Assembly: GCF_001662875.1 (NCBI RefSeq)
Contig: NZ_JPVZ01000001.1
Span: forward strand, 248,001 to 312,000
Reading direction: 5' to 3'
Source of the DNA: Thalassospira tepidiphila MCCC 1A03514
GTDB taxonomy: Bacteria; Pseudomonadota; Alphaproteobacteria; Rhodospirillales; Thalassospiraceae
Length of the DNA: 64,000 bases
A program made the position numbers and the translations under genes. The notes beneath the pieces are model-generated. The model did not search any database and had not been told where the DNA came from. It worked only from the letters and a program-made list of their open reading frames with translations. Of this stretch, positions 21,541 through 30,448 are shown in pieces (within the stretch, counting starts at the first letter, position 1; each line of letters opens with the position of its first letter).

Positions 21541-21569
21541 GATATAAAGATATGTTTATATTTGTTCAA
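21541..21569 (-). promoter_or_regulatory. Promoter with embedded palindromic operator for the arsR-metF-metH operon
   Basis: Read on the minus strand, TTGAAC (21569-21564) and TATATC (21546-21541) are separated by 17 bases, a plausible sigma-70 promoter. The same interval holds ATATAAA-G-ATAT-G-TTTATAT (21542-21561, plus-strand reading), where 18 of 20 positions obey dyad symmetry. Its AT-rich alternating form is typical of ArsR-family operators. Its position over the spacer and -10 element predicts repression by promoter occlusion. The ribosome-binding site GGAGGG follows at once. Confidence 0.75.
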
Positions 21570-21813
21570 GCGCTATTTTCGCGTGAAAACTTGTTGCCTA
21601 AATGCCACACCTGAAAACTGCTTGATCCTGATCAACTTTTTGTATGCTGGTGTTTAATTTCACCCTATGCTAACCAAATGGATATCTGAGGCGTGCGCGT
21701 TACATGATCGCCCTTCGAGCAGGGGATTGATCGGTAACGTTTTTTGGTGTCCCGCATCAAAAGCGTTTCGGGTCGGGGAAGTCTGTGTATCGAACATCGG
21801 TTGGCTAAAAATA

Positions 21814-22599
21814 ATGAAGTTTCGAACTTTGCTTTCGCTTTGTGCCGCAGGATCGCTGTCTTTGCTGACCGCGTGCGCATCGACAGAACCCGCTCAGGAC
21901 ACGAGTGATTATGATCCGCTTGAGCCGGTGAACCGCGTGGTTCACGGTGTTAACGGTGCGGTCGATTTCATGGTCCTGTATCCTGCTGCAATGTGGTACC
22001 GCGACATTGCCCCGGAACCTGTCAAAACCTCCGTCGCGAGCTTCGTGCGCAACATCAACGAACCGTTGAACTCGTTCAACGCGTTGCTGCAGGGTGATCC
22101 GGATCAGGCTGCTGCCTCGTTCCAGCGTTTCATCATGAACTCGACGCTTGGCTTCCTTGGCTTCAATGATGTCGCATCTGATTTCGGTATTCCGTACCGC
22201 CGTGAAGATTTTGGTCAGACCCTTGCCCACTATGGCATTGGCGGCGGCCCTTACATTGTGCTTCCGCTGCTTGGCCCGTCCAACCTGCGTGATACAGCCG
22301 GCATCGGTGTTGACTATGTTGCCAACCCGCTGACATGGGGCGCACAGAACAGTGACACCGCCGAAGCCCTTTATCTTGGGTCGGTCGGCCTTACCGCCCT
22401 GCATTATCGTTACGCGACGATCAATCAGCTGAACGAACTGCAAAAGTCGTCTATCGACTATTACGCAGCCCTGCGCAGCCTCTATCGTCAGCAACGCAAT
22501 CAGATGATTCGCAATGGTGGCCCGTCACCAGAGTTCGCTGTTGAAGACGAAAGCGCATCTTTTGACTTCGACGATGCTGTCGAAGCGGCAAGCAAGTAA
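21814..22599 (+). CDS. mlaA: MlaA (VacJ) family outer-membrane lipoprotein
   Basis: A 261-residue lipoprotein with signal MKFRTLLSLCAAGSLSLLTAC, whose lipobox is LLTAC. The mature part has the VacJ features DYDPLEPVNRVVHG, FVRNINEPLNSFNALLQGD, RFIMNSTLGFLGFNDVA and GPYIVLPLLGPSNLRD. MlaA removes mislocalised phospholipids from the outer leaflet of the outer membrane and passes them to MlaC. The frame is open further upstream, but only the ATG at 21814 puts the signal peptide at the N-terminus. An MlaC-like gene follows 9 bases later. Confidence 0.9.
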   Translation: MKFRTLLSLCAAGSLSLLTACASTEPAQDTSDYDPLEPVNRVVHGVNGAVDFMVLYPAAMWYRDIAPEPVKTSVASFVRNINEPLNSFNALLQGDPDQAAASFQRFIMNSTLGFLGFNDVASDFGIPYRREDFGQTLAHYGIGGGPYIVLPLLGPSNLRDTAGIGVDYVANPLTWGAQNSDTAEALYLGSVGLTALHYRYATINQLNELQKSSIDYYAALRSLYRQQRNQMIRNGGPSPEFAVEDESASFDFDDAVEAASK

Positions 22600-22608
22600 G
22601 AGCCGGTC

Positions 22609-23247
22609 ATGGTAAACAGCAAAATCGCCATATCAACCGCCGCGATGATCGCCATCGCAGCCGCTTGGTCTGGTCCGGCGTCAGCAACGGGTTTGTCTTC
22701 AAACGTTGTTGCTGAAGTCGCTGTCGAAACCAGCGCAGCAAATGTCATTCAGAGCATGGCTGACCAGGCCATGAATGAACTGACCGATCAAAGCCTTGCT
22801 GACGACGTTCGCCGCAAAAAGTTCGTGTCCCTTATGGACCGCTATTTTGCAATGGATGTCGTTTCGCGCTTCGTTCTGGGGCGTTACTGGCGTTCGATTT
22901 CCGAAGCGGAGATCGAGGAGTTTTCGGTCCTGCTTCAGAACTATCTGGCGCTCAACTACGCAAACCAGTTCAAGGAATTCAACGGCGAACAGTTTGTCGT
23001 CGGTGATGAGACCCAGAAGAACAAGGACACCTTTGTCGATTCGCAGTTCGTCCGTCCGGACGGCCCACCGGTAAACATTGTTTGGCGGATGCGGATGTTT
23101 GATGACAGCTACAAGATCATTGATGTTTCCATCGAAGGTCTGAGCATGGGCATCACCCAACGCGATGAGTTCACATCGGTCATCCAACAGAACAATGACG
23201 ATGTCGGCGCCCTGACCGCTGCCCTCAAGGCAAAAACCGGTCTCTGA
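22609..23247 (+). CDS. MlaC/Ttg2D-like periplasmic phospholipid-binding protein
   Basis: A 212-residue secreted protein with a signal peptide ending near GPASATG. The mature part fits the Tgt2/MlaC family: KKFVSLMDRYFAMDVVSRFVLGRYWR, followed by LQNYLALNYANQFKEF and a C-terminal region with KIIDVSIEGLSMGITQRDEFTSVI. Coupling to mlaA by a 9-base gap suggests the pair moves phospholipids between the membranes. The inner-membrane MlaFEDB parts are not here. A strong terminator follows 26 bases after the stop. Confidence 0.88.
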   Translation: MVNSKIAISTAAMIAIAAAWSGPASATGLSSNVVAEVAVETSAANVIQSMADQAMNELTDQSLADDVRRKKFVSLMDRYFAMDVVSRFVLGRYWRSISEAEIEEFSVLLQNYLALNYANQFKEFNGEQFVVGDETQKNKDTFVDSQFVRPDGPPVNIVWRMRMFDDSYKIIDVSIEGLSMGITQRDEFTSVIQQNNDDVGALTAALKAKTGL

Positions 23248-23273
23248 TTGAAGCCGCCTTAGTATCCGAATAT

Positions 23274-23308
23274 AAAAGCCACCATCCTTGCGATGGTGGC
23301 TTTTTTTA
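23274..23308 (+). terminator. Rho-independent terminator of mlaA-mlaC
   Basis: AAAAGCCACCATC and GATGGTGGCTTTT pair around a 5-base loop and run into seven T residues on the plus strand. Confidence 0.9.
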
Positions 23309-23327
23309 CATCTCGCATCCGGGCATC

Positions 23328-23354
23328 AAAAAAGGCCACCCGAAGGTGGCCTTT
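23328..23354 (-). terminator. Rho-independent terminator of ettA
   Basis: On the minus strand GGCCACC, loop TTCG, GGTGGCC is followed by a run of T residues. It sits 23 bases beyond the ettA stop and is distinct from the mlaC terminator about 20 bases away. Confidence 0.85.
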
Positions 23355-23376
23355 AATCTCAAAGCGCAAAACCGTC

Positions 23377-25056
23377 TTAGCGGGTCAGCGGCTTGTATTT
23401 GATACGGTGCGGGCGGCTTGCCTCTTCACCATAGCGACGTTTGTAGTCGGCTTCATATTCCTGATAGTTCCCTTCGAACCACTCGACATGCGAGTTGCCC
23501 TCATAGGCCAGAATATGGGTCGCAATACGGTCAAGGAAGAAGCGATCGTGCGAGATGACTACAGCGCAACCGGCAAACTCGAGAAGGCCTTCCTCAAGTG
23601 CACGCAAGGTATCGACATCAAGATCGTTGGTCGGTTCGTCAAGCAGCAGAACGTTCGCACCGGATTTCAGCATCTTGGCGAGATGAACACGGTTACGTTC
23701 ACCACCGGACAACTGACCGACTTTTTTCTGCTGATCTGCGCCCTTGAAGGCGAACTGTGACACATAGGCACGTGACGACATCGGACGCTTGCCCAAAAGG
23801 ATCTCGTCGAGGCCGTCGGAGACTTCCTGCCAAACGGTCTTGTTCGGATCAAGCGAGTCACGCGACTGATCGACATAGCCCATTTTGACGGTATCACCGA
23901 TTTTGAGCGTTCCGGCATCCGGGGTGTCAGCACCCGTCAACATTTTGAACAGGGTGGTTTTACCCGCACCGTTCGGACCGATTACACCAACGATACCACC
24001 CGGCGGTAGACGGAAATCAAGGTTTTCAAACAGAAGCTTGTCACCATAAGCCTTGGTCAGACCTTCGGCGGTGATAACTTCGTTACCAAGGCGCTCGGCA
24101 ATCGGAATAACGATCTTGGTTGAGTCCGGAACGGCCTTGGCGGCCTCGGCAACAAGATCGTCATAAGCGCGAACACGGGCCTTGGATTTTGCCTGACGGC
24201 CTTTCGGGTTCTGGCGGATCCACTCAAGTTCGGTGGCAAGCTGTTTCTGGCGGCTGCCTTCCTGACGGGATTCCTGTTCCAAACGCTTTTGCTTCTGCTC
24301 AAGCCAGGAGGAATAGTTGCCTTCGAACGGAATGCCCTGACCGCGGTCAAGTTCCAGAATCCAGCCCGTGACGTTATCAAGGAAGTAACGATCGTGGGTG
24401 ACCAGAATGACGGTACCCTGGTAATCTTCAAGGTGGCGTTCAAGCCACGCAACCGACTCAGCGTCAAGGTGGTTGGTCGGTTCGTCAAGCAGCAGAATGT
24501 CGGGCTTTGCAAGCAACAGGCGGCAAAGGGCGACACGACGGCGCTCACCACCGGAAAGCTTGGTTACGTTCGCATCCTTGGGCGGGCAACGCAGGGCGTC
24601 CATCGCGATCTCAAGGGTGCGTTCCAGATCCCAGCCATTGGCCGCATCGATGCGTTCCTGAAGTTCACCCTGCTCTGCAAGGAGATCATTCATTTCGTCA
24701 TCGGTCATCGGCTCGGCAAACTTGCCGCTGATTTCGTTGAAGCGTGCAAGATCGTCAACAATCGAGCCGCACCCTTCCATGACGTTGCCAAGAACGTCTT
24801 TCTCCGGGTTAAGCTGAGGTTCCTGCTCAAGATAGCCGACATTGACACCTTCGGCAGGCCAGGCTTCACCGGCGTAATCCTTTTCGATGCCGGCCATGAT
24901 TTTCAGCAGGGTCGATTTACCTGCGCCGTTGTTACCGAGAACACCGATTTTTACGCCTGGCAGGAAGGACAGTGTGATGCCCTTGAAAAGTTCGCGACCG
25001 CCCGGAAGGATCTTGGTCAGGTCCTTCATGACGTAAATATACTGGTAGGATGCCAT
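23377..25056 (-). CDS. ettA: Energy-dependent translational throttle protein, ABC-F
   Basis: A 559-residue ABC-F ATPase with two nucleotide-binding domains and no membrane helices. Walker A motifs are GNNGAGKST and GPNGAGKTT, signatures [13 protein letters not shown] and [13 protein letters not shown], and Walker B motifs [11 protein letters not shown] and [11 protein letters not shown]. The N-terminus [15 protein letters not shown] and the Lys/Gln-rich linker ([17 protein letters not shown]) match EttA/YjjK, which binds the ribosomal E site and gates the first elongation step according to ATP/ADP. The start at 25056 is supported by GGGGAA upstream. Confidence 0.93.
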   Translation of the reverse strand: MASYQYIYVMKDLTKILPGGRELFKGITLSFLPGVKIGVLGNNGAGKSTLLKIMAGIEKDYAGEAWPAEGVNVGYLEQEPQLNPEKDVLGNVMEGCGSIVDDLARFNEISGKFAEPMTDDEMNDLLAEQGELQERIDAANGWDLERTLEIAMDALRCPPKDANVTKLSGGERRRVALCRLLLAKPDILLLDEPTNHLDAESVAWLERHLEDYQGTVILVTHDRYFLDNVTGWILELDRGQGIPFEGNYSSWLEQKQKRLEQESRQEGSRQKQLATELEWIRQNPKGRQAKSKARVRAYDDLVAEAAKAVPDSTKIVIPIAERLGNEVITAEGLTKAYGDKLLFENLDFRLPPGGIVGVIGPNGAGKTTLFKMLTGADTPDAGTLKIGDTVKMGYVDQSRDSLDPNKTVWQEVSDGLDEILLGKRPMSSRAYVSQFAFKGADQQKKVGQLSGGERNRVHLAKMLKSGANVLLLDEPTNDLDVDTLRALEEGLLEFAGCAVVISHDRFFLDRIATHILAYEGNSHVEWFEGNYQEYEADYKRRYGEEASRPHRIKYKPLTR

Positions 25057-25650
25057 TAAATTCCCCATCCAAAAGTCGTTGGGTCCGCCCTGTTGGGCTG
25101 AGACACTTCGGCATACTCATACGCATGCCTGAAATACTGTGCCCGTTTGTAACCGACAGGCAGGCTCTTAACAACTTCAAACCGCAGACAGCTCACATGC
25201 TATCAAAACATGCCAGGTGGCGAGCTGAAACAAGGTGCATCAAGCAATCTCGCGTCGGCGACATCAATCGGGTTAGGCAAACGAAATTTGCGTCGATTTC
25301 AGTCAAAAAATAGCCGCGTCGGACCGTGATGGGTCCCTTAAGTTATAAAAACGTCACTTTTTAGGCACTTAGACGCAATGTTTTTCAACCTTAAAATGCT
25401 GCAATGCACACAGTGAAAACCGCCCGGATTCTGTCACTATTTTTATTCGACGTTGGGGCAGAACACCTTCTAACACCCTGTTCTATACGACTAATGATTA
25501 GCTTATGGCGACTCTCGAAAACTGGTATCGAGCTTTACAGGCAATGAGTGTGTCTTGATGCATTCAACGCCACGCATTCATGCGGCCGACAAACACAGCA
25601 TAAAAATATGTCGGCAGGGAAAGTTATCATTTCTAGGAAGGAGACGCGCG
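25057..25650. other. Long divergent intergenic region (ettA / symporter operon)
   Basis: About 590 bases with no credible gene. Visible small dyads near the symporter side are AGAACA/TGTTCT (25460-25484, 13-base spacer), the perfect CTAATGATTAG (25491-25501), and GCCGACA/TGTCGGC (25585-25615, 17-base spacer) ending about 20 bases before the AAGGAG ribosome-binding site of the DUF4212 gene. None matches an operator I can name; the last could be a leader hairpin. Confidence 0.45.
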
Positions 25651-25908
25651 ATGGATGAACAAAGCGCAGCCTACTGGAAGAGAAACGTGAAGCTGGTCTC
25701 GGTCCTTATCGCGATCTGGTTCATCGTTTCCTACGGTTTCGGCATCTTGTTTGTCGATGCCCTCAACTCTATCGAAATCGCGGGCTTCCAGCTTGGTTTC
25801 TGGTTTGCTCAACAGGGGTCCATTTACGTCTTTGTCGCACTGATTTTCGTCTATGTGGCCAAGATGAACAAACTGGATCGCGAATTCGGCGTTCGTGAAG
25901 ACGACTGA
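25651..25908 (+). CDS. DUF4212 small membrane protein, symporter partner
   Basis: An 85-residue protein with two hydrophobic helices (VSVLIAIWFIVSYGFGILFV and an aromatic-rich second one, FWFAQQGSIYVFVALIFVYV) separated by a short amphipathic loop, and a charged tail MNKLDREFGVREDD. It matches the DUF4212 family, which regularly precedes VC_2705-type sodium:solute symporters and is assumed to be their small subunit. The start is fixed by AAGGAG 9-10 bases upstream of the ATG. The symporter begins 24 bases after the stop. Confidence 0.88.
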   Translation: MDEQSAAYWKRNVKLVSVLIAIWFIVSYGFGILFVDALNSIEIAGFQLGFWFAQQGSIYVFVALIFVYVAKMNKLDREFGVREDD

Positions 25909-25932
25909 CGCAGGATCAGGGAGACAGACAAG

Positions 25933-27699
25933 ATGGATCTTACCACCCTTACATATATTGCCGTCGGCTTGAGCTTCGCGCTGTATATCGGCATCGCGAT
26001 CTGGGCCAAGGCAAGCACCACCGGCGAATTCTATGTCGCTGGCAAAGGTGTTAACCCGGTCGTCAACGGCATGGCGACCGCAGCAGACTGGATGTCGGCT
26101 GCTTCCTTTATCTCTATGGCTGGCCTCATTGCCTTCCTTGGCTATGGCGGCTCGGTTTACCTCATGGGCTGGACAGGTGGTTACTGCCTGCTGGCGATGC
26201 TTCTGGCACCGTACCTTCGCAAGTACGGCAAATTCACCGTGCCGGAATTCATCGGGGATCGTTATTATTCCAGAACCGCCCGTATCGTTGCTGTTATCTG
26301 CCTGATCTTTATCTCGTTTACCTATGTGGCAGGTCAGATGCGCGGCGTTGGTATCGTGTTCTCGCGCTTCCTTGAAGTTGAACTCCTCACCGGCCTGATC
26401 GTCGGCATGGGCATCGTCTTCATCTATGCTGTTCTTGGCGGCATGAAGGGCATTACCTATACCCAGGTTGCACAGTATTGCGTTCTTATTATTGCCTACA
26501 CCATTCCGGCAATCTTTATTGCCTTCCAGCTGACCGGCAATCCGCTGCCGCAGCTGGCATTTGGCTCGACCGTGAATGGCACCGGCGAATACATGCTTGA
26601 TCGCCTTAACCAGGTTGTGACGGAACTCGGCTTCCTCGAATACACCACCACCAACAAGTCAACGATTGATATCTTTGCAATCACGCTTGCACTGATGGTT
26701 GGTACTGCCGGTCTTCCGCACGTTATCGTTCGCTTCTTCACCGTTCCGAAAGTCCGTGATGCACGTTCTTCGGCCGGTTGGGCGCTGGTCTTCATCGCGC
26801 TGCTCTACACCACTGCTCCGGCAGTTGGTGCAATGGCTCGCCTGAACCTGACCGACACCATCCAGACCGGTGAAGTGGGCGCAGAAGACGGTAACCTTGT
26901 CTATGAAGAACGTCCGGACTGGATGAAGCGCTGGGAAGCAACCGGCCTTCTGAAGTTCGAAGACAAGAACGGTGACGGCCGCATCCAGTATTACAACGAT
27001 GCGAACGCAGAGTTTGCGACCAAAGCAGCCGAATATGGCTGGGCTGGTAACGAACTGAGCGTTGACCGTGACATCATGGTTCTTGCCAACCCGGAAATCG
27101 CACAGCTTCCGAACTGGGTCATTGCCCTGGTCGCAGCTGGCGGTATCGCCGCAGCACTCTCGACAGCTGCTGGTCTGCTGCTTGTGATTTCGTCGGGCGT
27201 TTCACATGACCTTCTCAAAGGCACGTTCACACCGAACATGACAGAAGGACAGGAACTGATGGCCGGGCGTGTTGCGGCTGCGGTCGCGATCGTGATCGCC
27301 GGTTATCTGGGCTACAATCCTCCGGGCTTTGTGGCACAGGTGGTGGCCTTCGCCTTCGGTCTTGCCGCATCCTCGCTATTCCCGGTTATCATCATGGGTA
27401 TCTTCTCCAAGAAGGTTAACCGTGAAGGTGCTATTGCCGGGATGCTGGTCGGTCTGATCTTCACCATGGGTTATATCATGTCCTACAAGGGCATCTTTAT
27501 CCCGGTGCTGATCGAGAACGTCGAAGCAAACTGGCTGTTCGGCATCTCGCCGGAAGGCATTGGCGTCGTTGGTATGCTCCTGAACTTCATCGTTGCTTTC
27601 GCTGTGTCGAAAGTCACCGCTGAGCCGCCAGAGCATATCCAGCACATGATTGAAGACATCCGCGTTCCGAAAGGAGCCGGTGGCGCAGTTGACCACTAA
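25933..27699 (+). CDS. Sodium:solute symporter (SSS family, VC_2705/ActP-like)
   Basis: A 588-residue transporter with about 13 helices. The N-terminal region AADWMSAASFISMAGLIAF and GGYCLLAMLLAPYLRKYGKFTVPEFIGDRYYS are hallmarks of the acetate-permease branch of the SSS family. Between helices, residues about 310-380 form a hydrophilic insert with an EF-hand-like loop at residues 344-355 (DKNGDGRIQYYN). Acetate or another monocarboxylate is the likeliest cargo, by family only. GGGAGACAGACAAG precedes the ATG. It is cotranscribed with the DUF4212 gene and followed by a strong terminator. Confidence 0.88.
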   Translation: MDLTTLTYIAVGLSFALYIGIAIWAKASTTGEFYVAGKGVNPVVNGMATAADWMSAASFISMAGLIAFLGYGGSVYLMGWTGGYCLLAMLLAPYLRKYGKFTVPEFIGDRYYSRTARIVAVICLIFISFTYVAGQMRGVGIVFSRFLEVELLTGLIVGMGIVFIYAVLGGMKGITYTQVAQYCVLIIAYTIPAIFIAFQLTGNPLPQLAFGSTVNGTGEYMLDRLNQVVTELGFLEYTTTNKSTIDIFAITLALMVGTAGLPHVIVRFFTVPKVRDARSSAGWALVFIALLYTTAPAVGAMARLNLTDTIQTGEVGAEDGNLVYEERPDWMKRWEATGLLKFEDKNGDGRIQYYNDANAEFATKAAEYGWAGNELSVDRDIMVLANPEIAQLPNWVIALVAAGGIAAALSTAAGLLLVISSGVSHDLLKGTFTPNMTEGQELMAGRVAAAVAIVIAGYLGYNPPGFVAQVVAFAFGLAASSLFPVIIMGIFSKKVNREGAIAGMLVGLIFTMGYIMSYKGIFIPVLIENVEANWLFGISPEGIGVVGMLLNFIVAFAVSKVTAEPPEHIQHMIEDIRVPKGAGGAVDH

Positions 27700-27731
27700 T
27701 CGGTCAACTGGTTTGCCAGGAACTGTTGCAG

Positions 27732-27762
27732 GCCCCCGGATCATTGATCCGGGGGCTTTTCT
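27732..27762 (+). terminator. Rho-independent terminator after the symporter
   Basis: GCCCCCGGATC, a 3-base loop region ATT, and GATCCGGGGGC form an 11-bp stem followed by TTTTC. It separates the symporter genes from the DUF294 gene, although read-through could still link them. Confidence 0.88.
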
Positions 27763-27821
27763 TTTCGGCCTTAGTCAGGCAACAATGCACTCAGGGCATG
27801 CCCTTGCGGAGGAAAACAGTC

Positions 27822-29690
27822 ATGAGCATCGAACTCGAAGAAATTGCCGAGTTTTTAAAACAGCACCACCCGTTCGATCTGTTACCTGACGAAGAAATCA
27901 ACGCCTTGCCAAAGCGCCTCTCGGCCCGCTATTTCCGCGCTGGGACCAAGGTCCTCTCGCCCCAGGAACAATGCCTTCATCTTTACATCATCCGTACCGG
28001 CGGCACCGAAACCCGCGACCCGAACGGGCAATTGCTTGCCCGCCTTTCAGAGGGCGAATGCTTTGGTGTGCGCGCGATGTATCAGAATGGTCGCGCGGCA
28101 AATAACATTACAACTCTCGAAGACAGCCTGTGTTACTTGCTGCCCGAGAAGGATTTTCATGCGCTAACTGGCAAGTATCCGCAATTCAGCTATTTCTTCG
28201 CCCAGATGGGTGGCGAACGACTGCGCAGTGGCATGCAGTTGCTTGAAAGTCGCGATGACGATCAGCTCAAACTGATGAGTGTGAAGGTCAGTGACCTGAT
28301 CGCCCGCGAACTGGTCAGCATCGACAAATCAGCCTCGATCCTTGAAGCTGGCCAGTTGATGAGCAAGGAACGCGTTTCCTGTCTGCTGATCACCGAAGGC
28401 GGTGATGGCGTTGCCGGGATCATGACCGACCGTGACCTGCGCAATCGTGTCATCGCCAAGGGCCGCAGTTATGATGAGCCGGTAACGGCCATCATGACCG
28501 AAAAGCCGATCTCGATCGATCCCGATCAGTACGCCTTTGATGCCCTTCTGACGATGACGCGCAATAATATCCGTCATCTGCCGGTGATGAAGGATGGCAA
28601 GGCAGTTGGCATGATCACCACCAACAACCTGCTGGCACGCCAGTCGCTATCGGCTGTTTACATGGCAGGTCGTATCGGCAAACTGACCGAACCCGAAGAA
28701 ATGGCAAAGGTCATCGCCCAAGTCCCCGAACTTCTTAGCCACCTGATTGAAGCGGGCGCGACATCGCAAAATGCTGGACATATCGTAACGACCCTCTCGG
28801 ATGCGGCGACCGCCCGGCTGCTGCAACTGGCAGAGGAAGAATTCGGCCCCCCGCCCGTTCCCTATGTCTGGATGGCGGGTGGGTCACAAGGCCGACAGGA
28901 ACAAACAGCACTTTCGGATCAGGACAATTGTCTGATTATGGATGACGCCTATAACGCGGATCAGCACGGGGACTATTTCAAAAAGCTTGCCGACTTTGTC
29001 TGTGATGGTCTGAACAAGGTTGGCTATGTCTATTGCCCCGGTGAAATGATGGCCAGAACAGATGAGTGGCGGCAACCGGTGCGCACCTGGCAGCACTATT
29101 TCAACAAATGGATCGAACAACCCGAACCAAAATCATTGATGCTGTGTTCGGTCTGGTTTGATCTGCGCCCGGTCCACGGCACCAAAAGCCTGTTTGAAGA
29201 CCTGCATCGCATGATCATCTCCAAGGCCAAGGACAACCGTATTTTCCAGGCCTATATGGTGGGCAATGCGCTGAGCCATCACGTCCCGCTTGGTTTCTTC
29301 AAGAATTTCGTCATGATCCGTGGTGGCGAACATGACAAGACCCTTGATCTGAAACATAACGGCGTGGTGCCAATCGTTGATGTTGCCCGAATTCACGCCC
29401 TTGCCAACGGTGTCGAGGCCGTAAACACCTATGAGCGGCTCAATGCCGTAAAGGCATTCCCATCCATCAGCAATCAAGGGGCGTCAGACCTTCTTGATGC
29501 CTTTGAATTCATCAGCATCACCCGCCTCAAACATCAGGTCCGTCAGATCCGGCGCGGCGAAAAACCCGATAACTTCCTGCAACCTGAAAGCCTGTCGGCC
29601 TTTGAGCGCAGCCATCTCAAAGATGCGTTCTCGGTGATCAAGAACCTTCAGGGCGCGCTTGAGCACGCCTTTGGCAAAAGCGGGACGTAA
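27822..29690 (+). CDS. cNMP-binding / CBS-pair / DUF294 nucleotidyltransferase-like protein
   Basis: A 622-residue cytoplasmic protein. Residues about 1-130 look like a cyclic-nucleotide-binding beta barrel, about 150-275 are two CBS domains (KERVSCLLITEGGDGVAGIMTDRDLR and NIRHLPVMKDGKAVGMIT repeats), about 340-460 are the DUF294 GlnD-like nucleotidyltransferase core (GGSQGRQEQTALSDQDNCLI, with the DxD metal pair), and the rest is the DUF294 C-terminal domain. These proteins recur next to ActP/VC_2705 symporters and probably sense nucleotides to control uptake or signalling. GGAGGAA precedes the ATG at 27822. The exonuclease gene follows after 5 bases. Confidence 0.88.
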   Translation: MSIELEEIAEFLKQHHPFDLLPDEEINALPKRLSARYFRAGTKVLSPQEQCLHLYIIRTGGTETRDPNGQLLARLSEGECFGVRAMYQNGRAANNITTLEDSLCYLLPEKDFHALTGKYPQFSYFFAQMGGERLRSGMQLLESRDDDQLKLMSVKVSDLIARELVSIDKSASILEAGQLMSKERVSCLLITEGGDGVAGIMTDRDLRNRVIAKGRSYDEPVTAIMTEKPISIDPDQYAFDALLTMTRNNIRHLPVMKDGKAVGMITTNNLLARQSLSAVYMAGRIGKLTEPEEMAKVIAQVPELLSHLIEAGATSQNAGHIVTTLSDAATARLLQLAEEEFGPPPVPYVWMAGGSQGRQEQTALSDQDNCLIMDDAYNADQHGDYFKKLADFVCDGLNKVGYVYCPGEMMARTDEWRQPVRTWQHYFNKWIEQPEPKSLMLCSVWFDLRPVHGTKSLFEDLHRMIISKAKDNRIFQAYMVGNALSHHVPLGFFKNFVMIRGGEHDKTLDLKHNGVVPIVDVARIHALANGVEAVNTYERLNAVKAFPSISNQGASDLLDAFEFISITRLKHQVRQIRRGEKPDNFLQPESLSAFERSHLKDAFSVIKNLQGALEHAFGKSGT

Positions 29691-29695
29691 GCCAT

Positions 29696-30385
29696 ATGGG
29701 ATTGCGCCAGAAAATCCTCGACAGTCGGCTGTATCGTGACTTCATCCAGCGCAAGGCAACCGGGCCTTTGCGGACCTATTACGATGTTCCGCCGGCCGAT
29801 CCTGAAAGATCCGTGATGGAAACCGAATTCATCGCTCTTGATTTGGAAACCACCGGCCTTGATCCCAAAAAGGACGAAATCGTCAGCCTCGGCTGGGTAA
29901 TTATCCGTCAGCTTTCGGTCGATTTTTCAAGTTGCGAACATATTCTGGTGCGGCCAACCAAGGAGCTCAGCGAAAGCTCGGTCGTGGTCCACCGGATCTT
30001 TGACAGCGATGTCGCCGATGCCCCCAGCATTGAAGCAGCCCTTGAGCATCTTTTGCCCCAGATGGCTGGCCGGGTTCTGCTATCCCACCATGCGCCGATT
30101 GAACTGGGATTCCTCGGCCAGGCCTGCAAACAGTTCTTTGGCGCGCCGCTGCAAATCCCGACGGTGGATACCCTGGTTCTGGCACTGCGTGACATCCGGC
30201 GCAGCGGTGAAACCATGAAATCCGGGGCGCTCAGGCTTGATACATTGCGCCGAAATCATAACCTGCCCCCTTTCCGGGCCCATAACGCATTGTCTGACGC
30301 GATTGCCGCGTCGGGCCTGTTTTTGGCCCAGATCGCCAAACGTGATCCGAAAGGCGAACTTGAGCTCGACCGGATACTGCGCTAA
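29696..30385 (+). CDS. DnaQ-like 3'-5' exonuclease (DEDDh family)
   Basis: A 229-residue exonuclease-fold protein. Exo I is ALDLETTGLDP, and the DEDDh His and final Asp are in RAHNALSDAIA. The Exo II motif, normally HNAxFD, reads HHAPIELGF, so its Asp is Glu. An N-terminal 45-residue extension precedes the fold. The gene follows the DUF294 gene by 5 bases, a neighbourhood I recognise from several proteobacteria. The substrate is unknown; it could degrade a nucleotide or oligonucleotide made or sensed by its neighbour, but that is conjecture. Confidence 0.8.
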   Translation: MGLRQKILDSRLYRDFIQRKATGPLRTYYDVPPADPERSVMETEFIALDLETTGLDPKKDEIVSLGWVIIRQLSVDFSSCEHILVRPTKELSESSVVVHRIFDSDVADAPSIEAALEHLLPQMAGRVLLSHHAPIELGFLGQACKQFFGAPLQIPTVDTLVLALRDIRRSGETMKSGALRLDTLRRNHNLPPFRAHNALSDAIAASGLFLAQIAKRDPKGELELDRILR

Positions 30386-30448
30386 TCGGTTATCAGGGCT
30401 CAAAAAATGCCCCACCAATAATAACAGCAGATCGGGAGCCACCAGCCT

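Noticed and set aside
21570-21660. SAM or SAH riboswitch upstream of the methionine operon
   Set aside because: No stem-loop arrangement resembling these riboswitches is visible; a protein operator explains the region better.
21667-21813. N-terminal extension of the mlaA frame
   Set aside because: It would bury the lipoprotein signal peptide in the middle of the protein.
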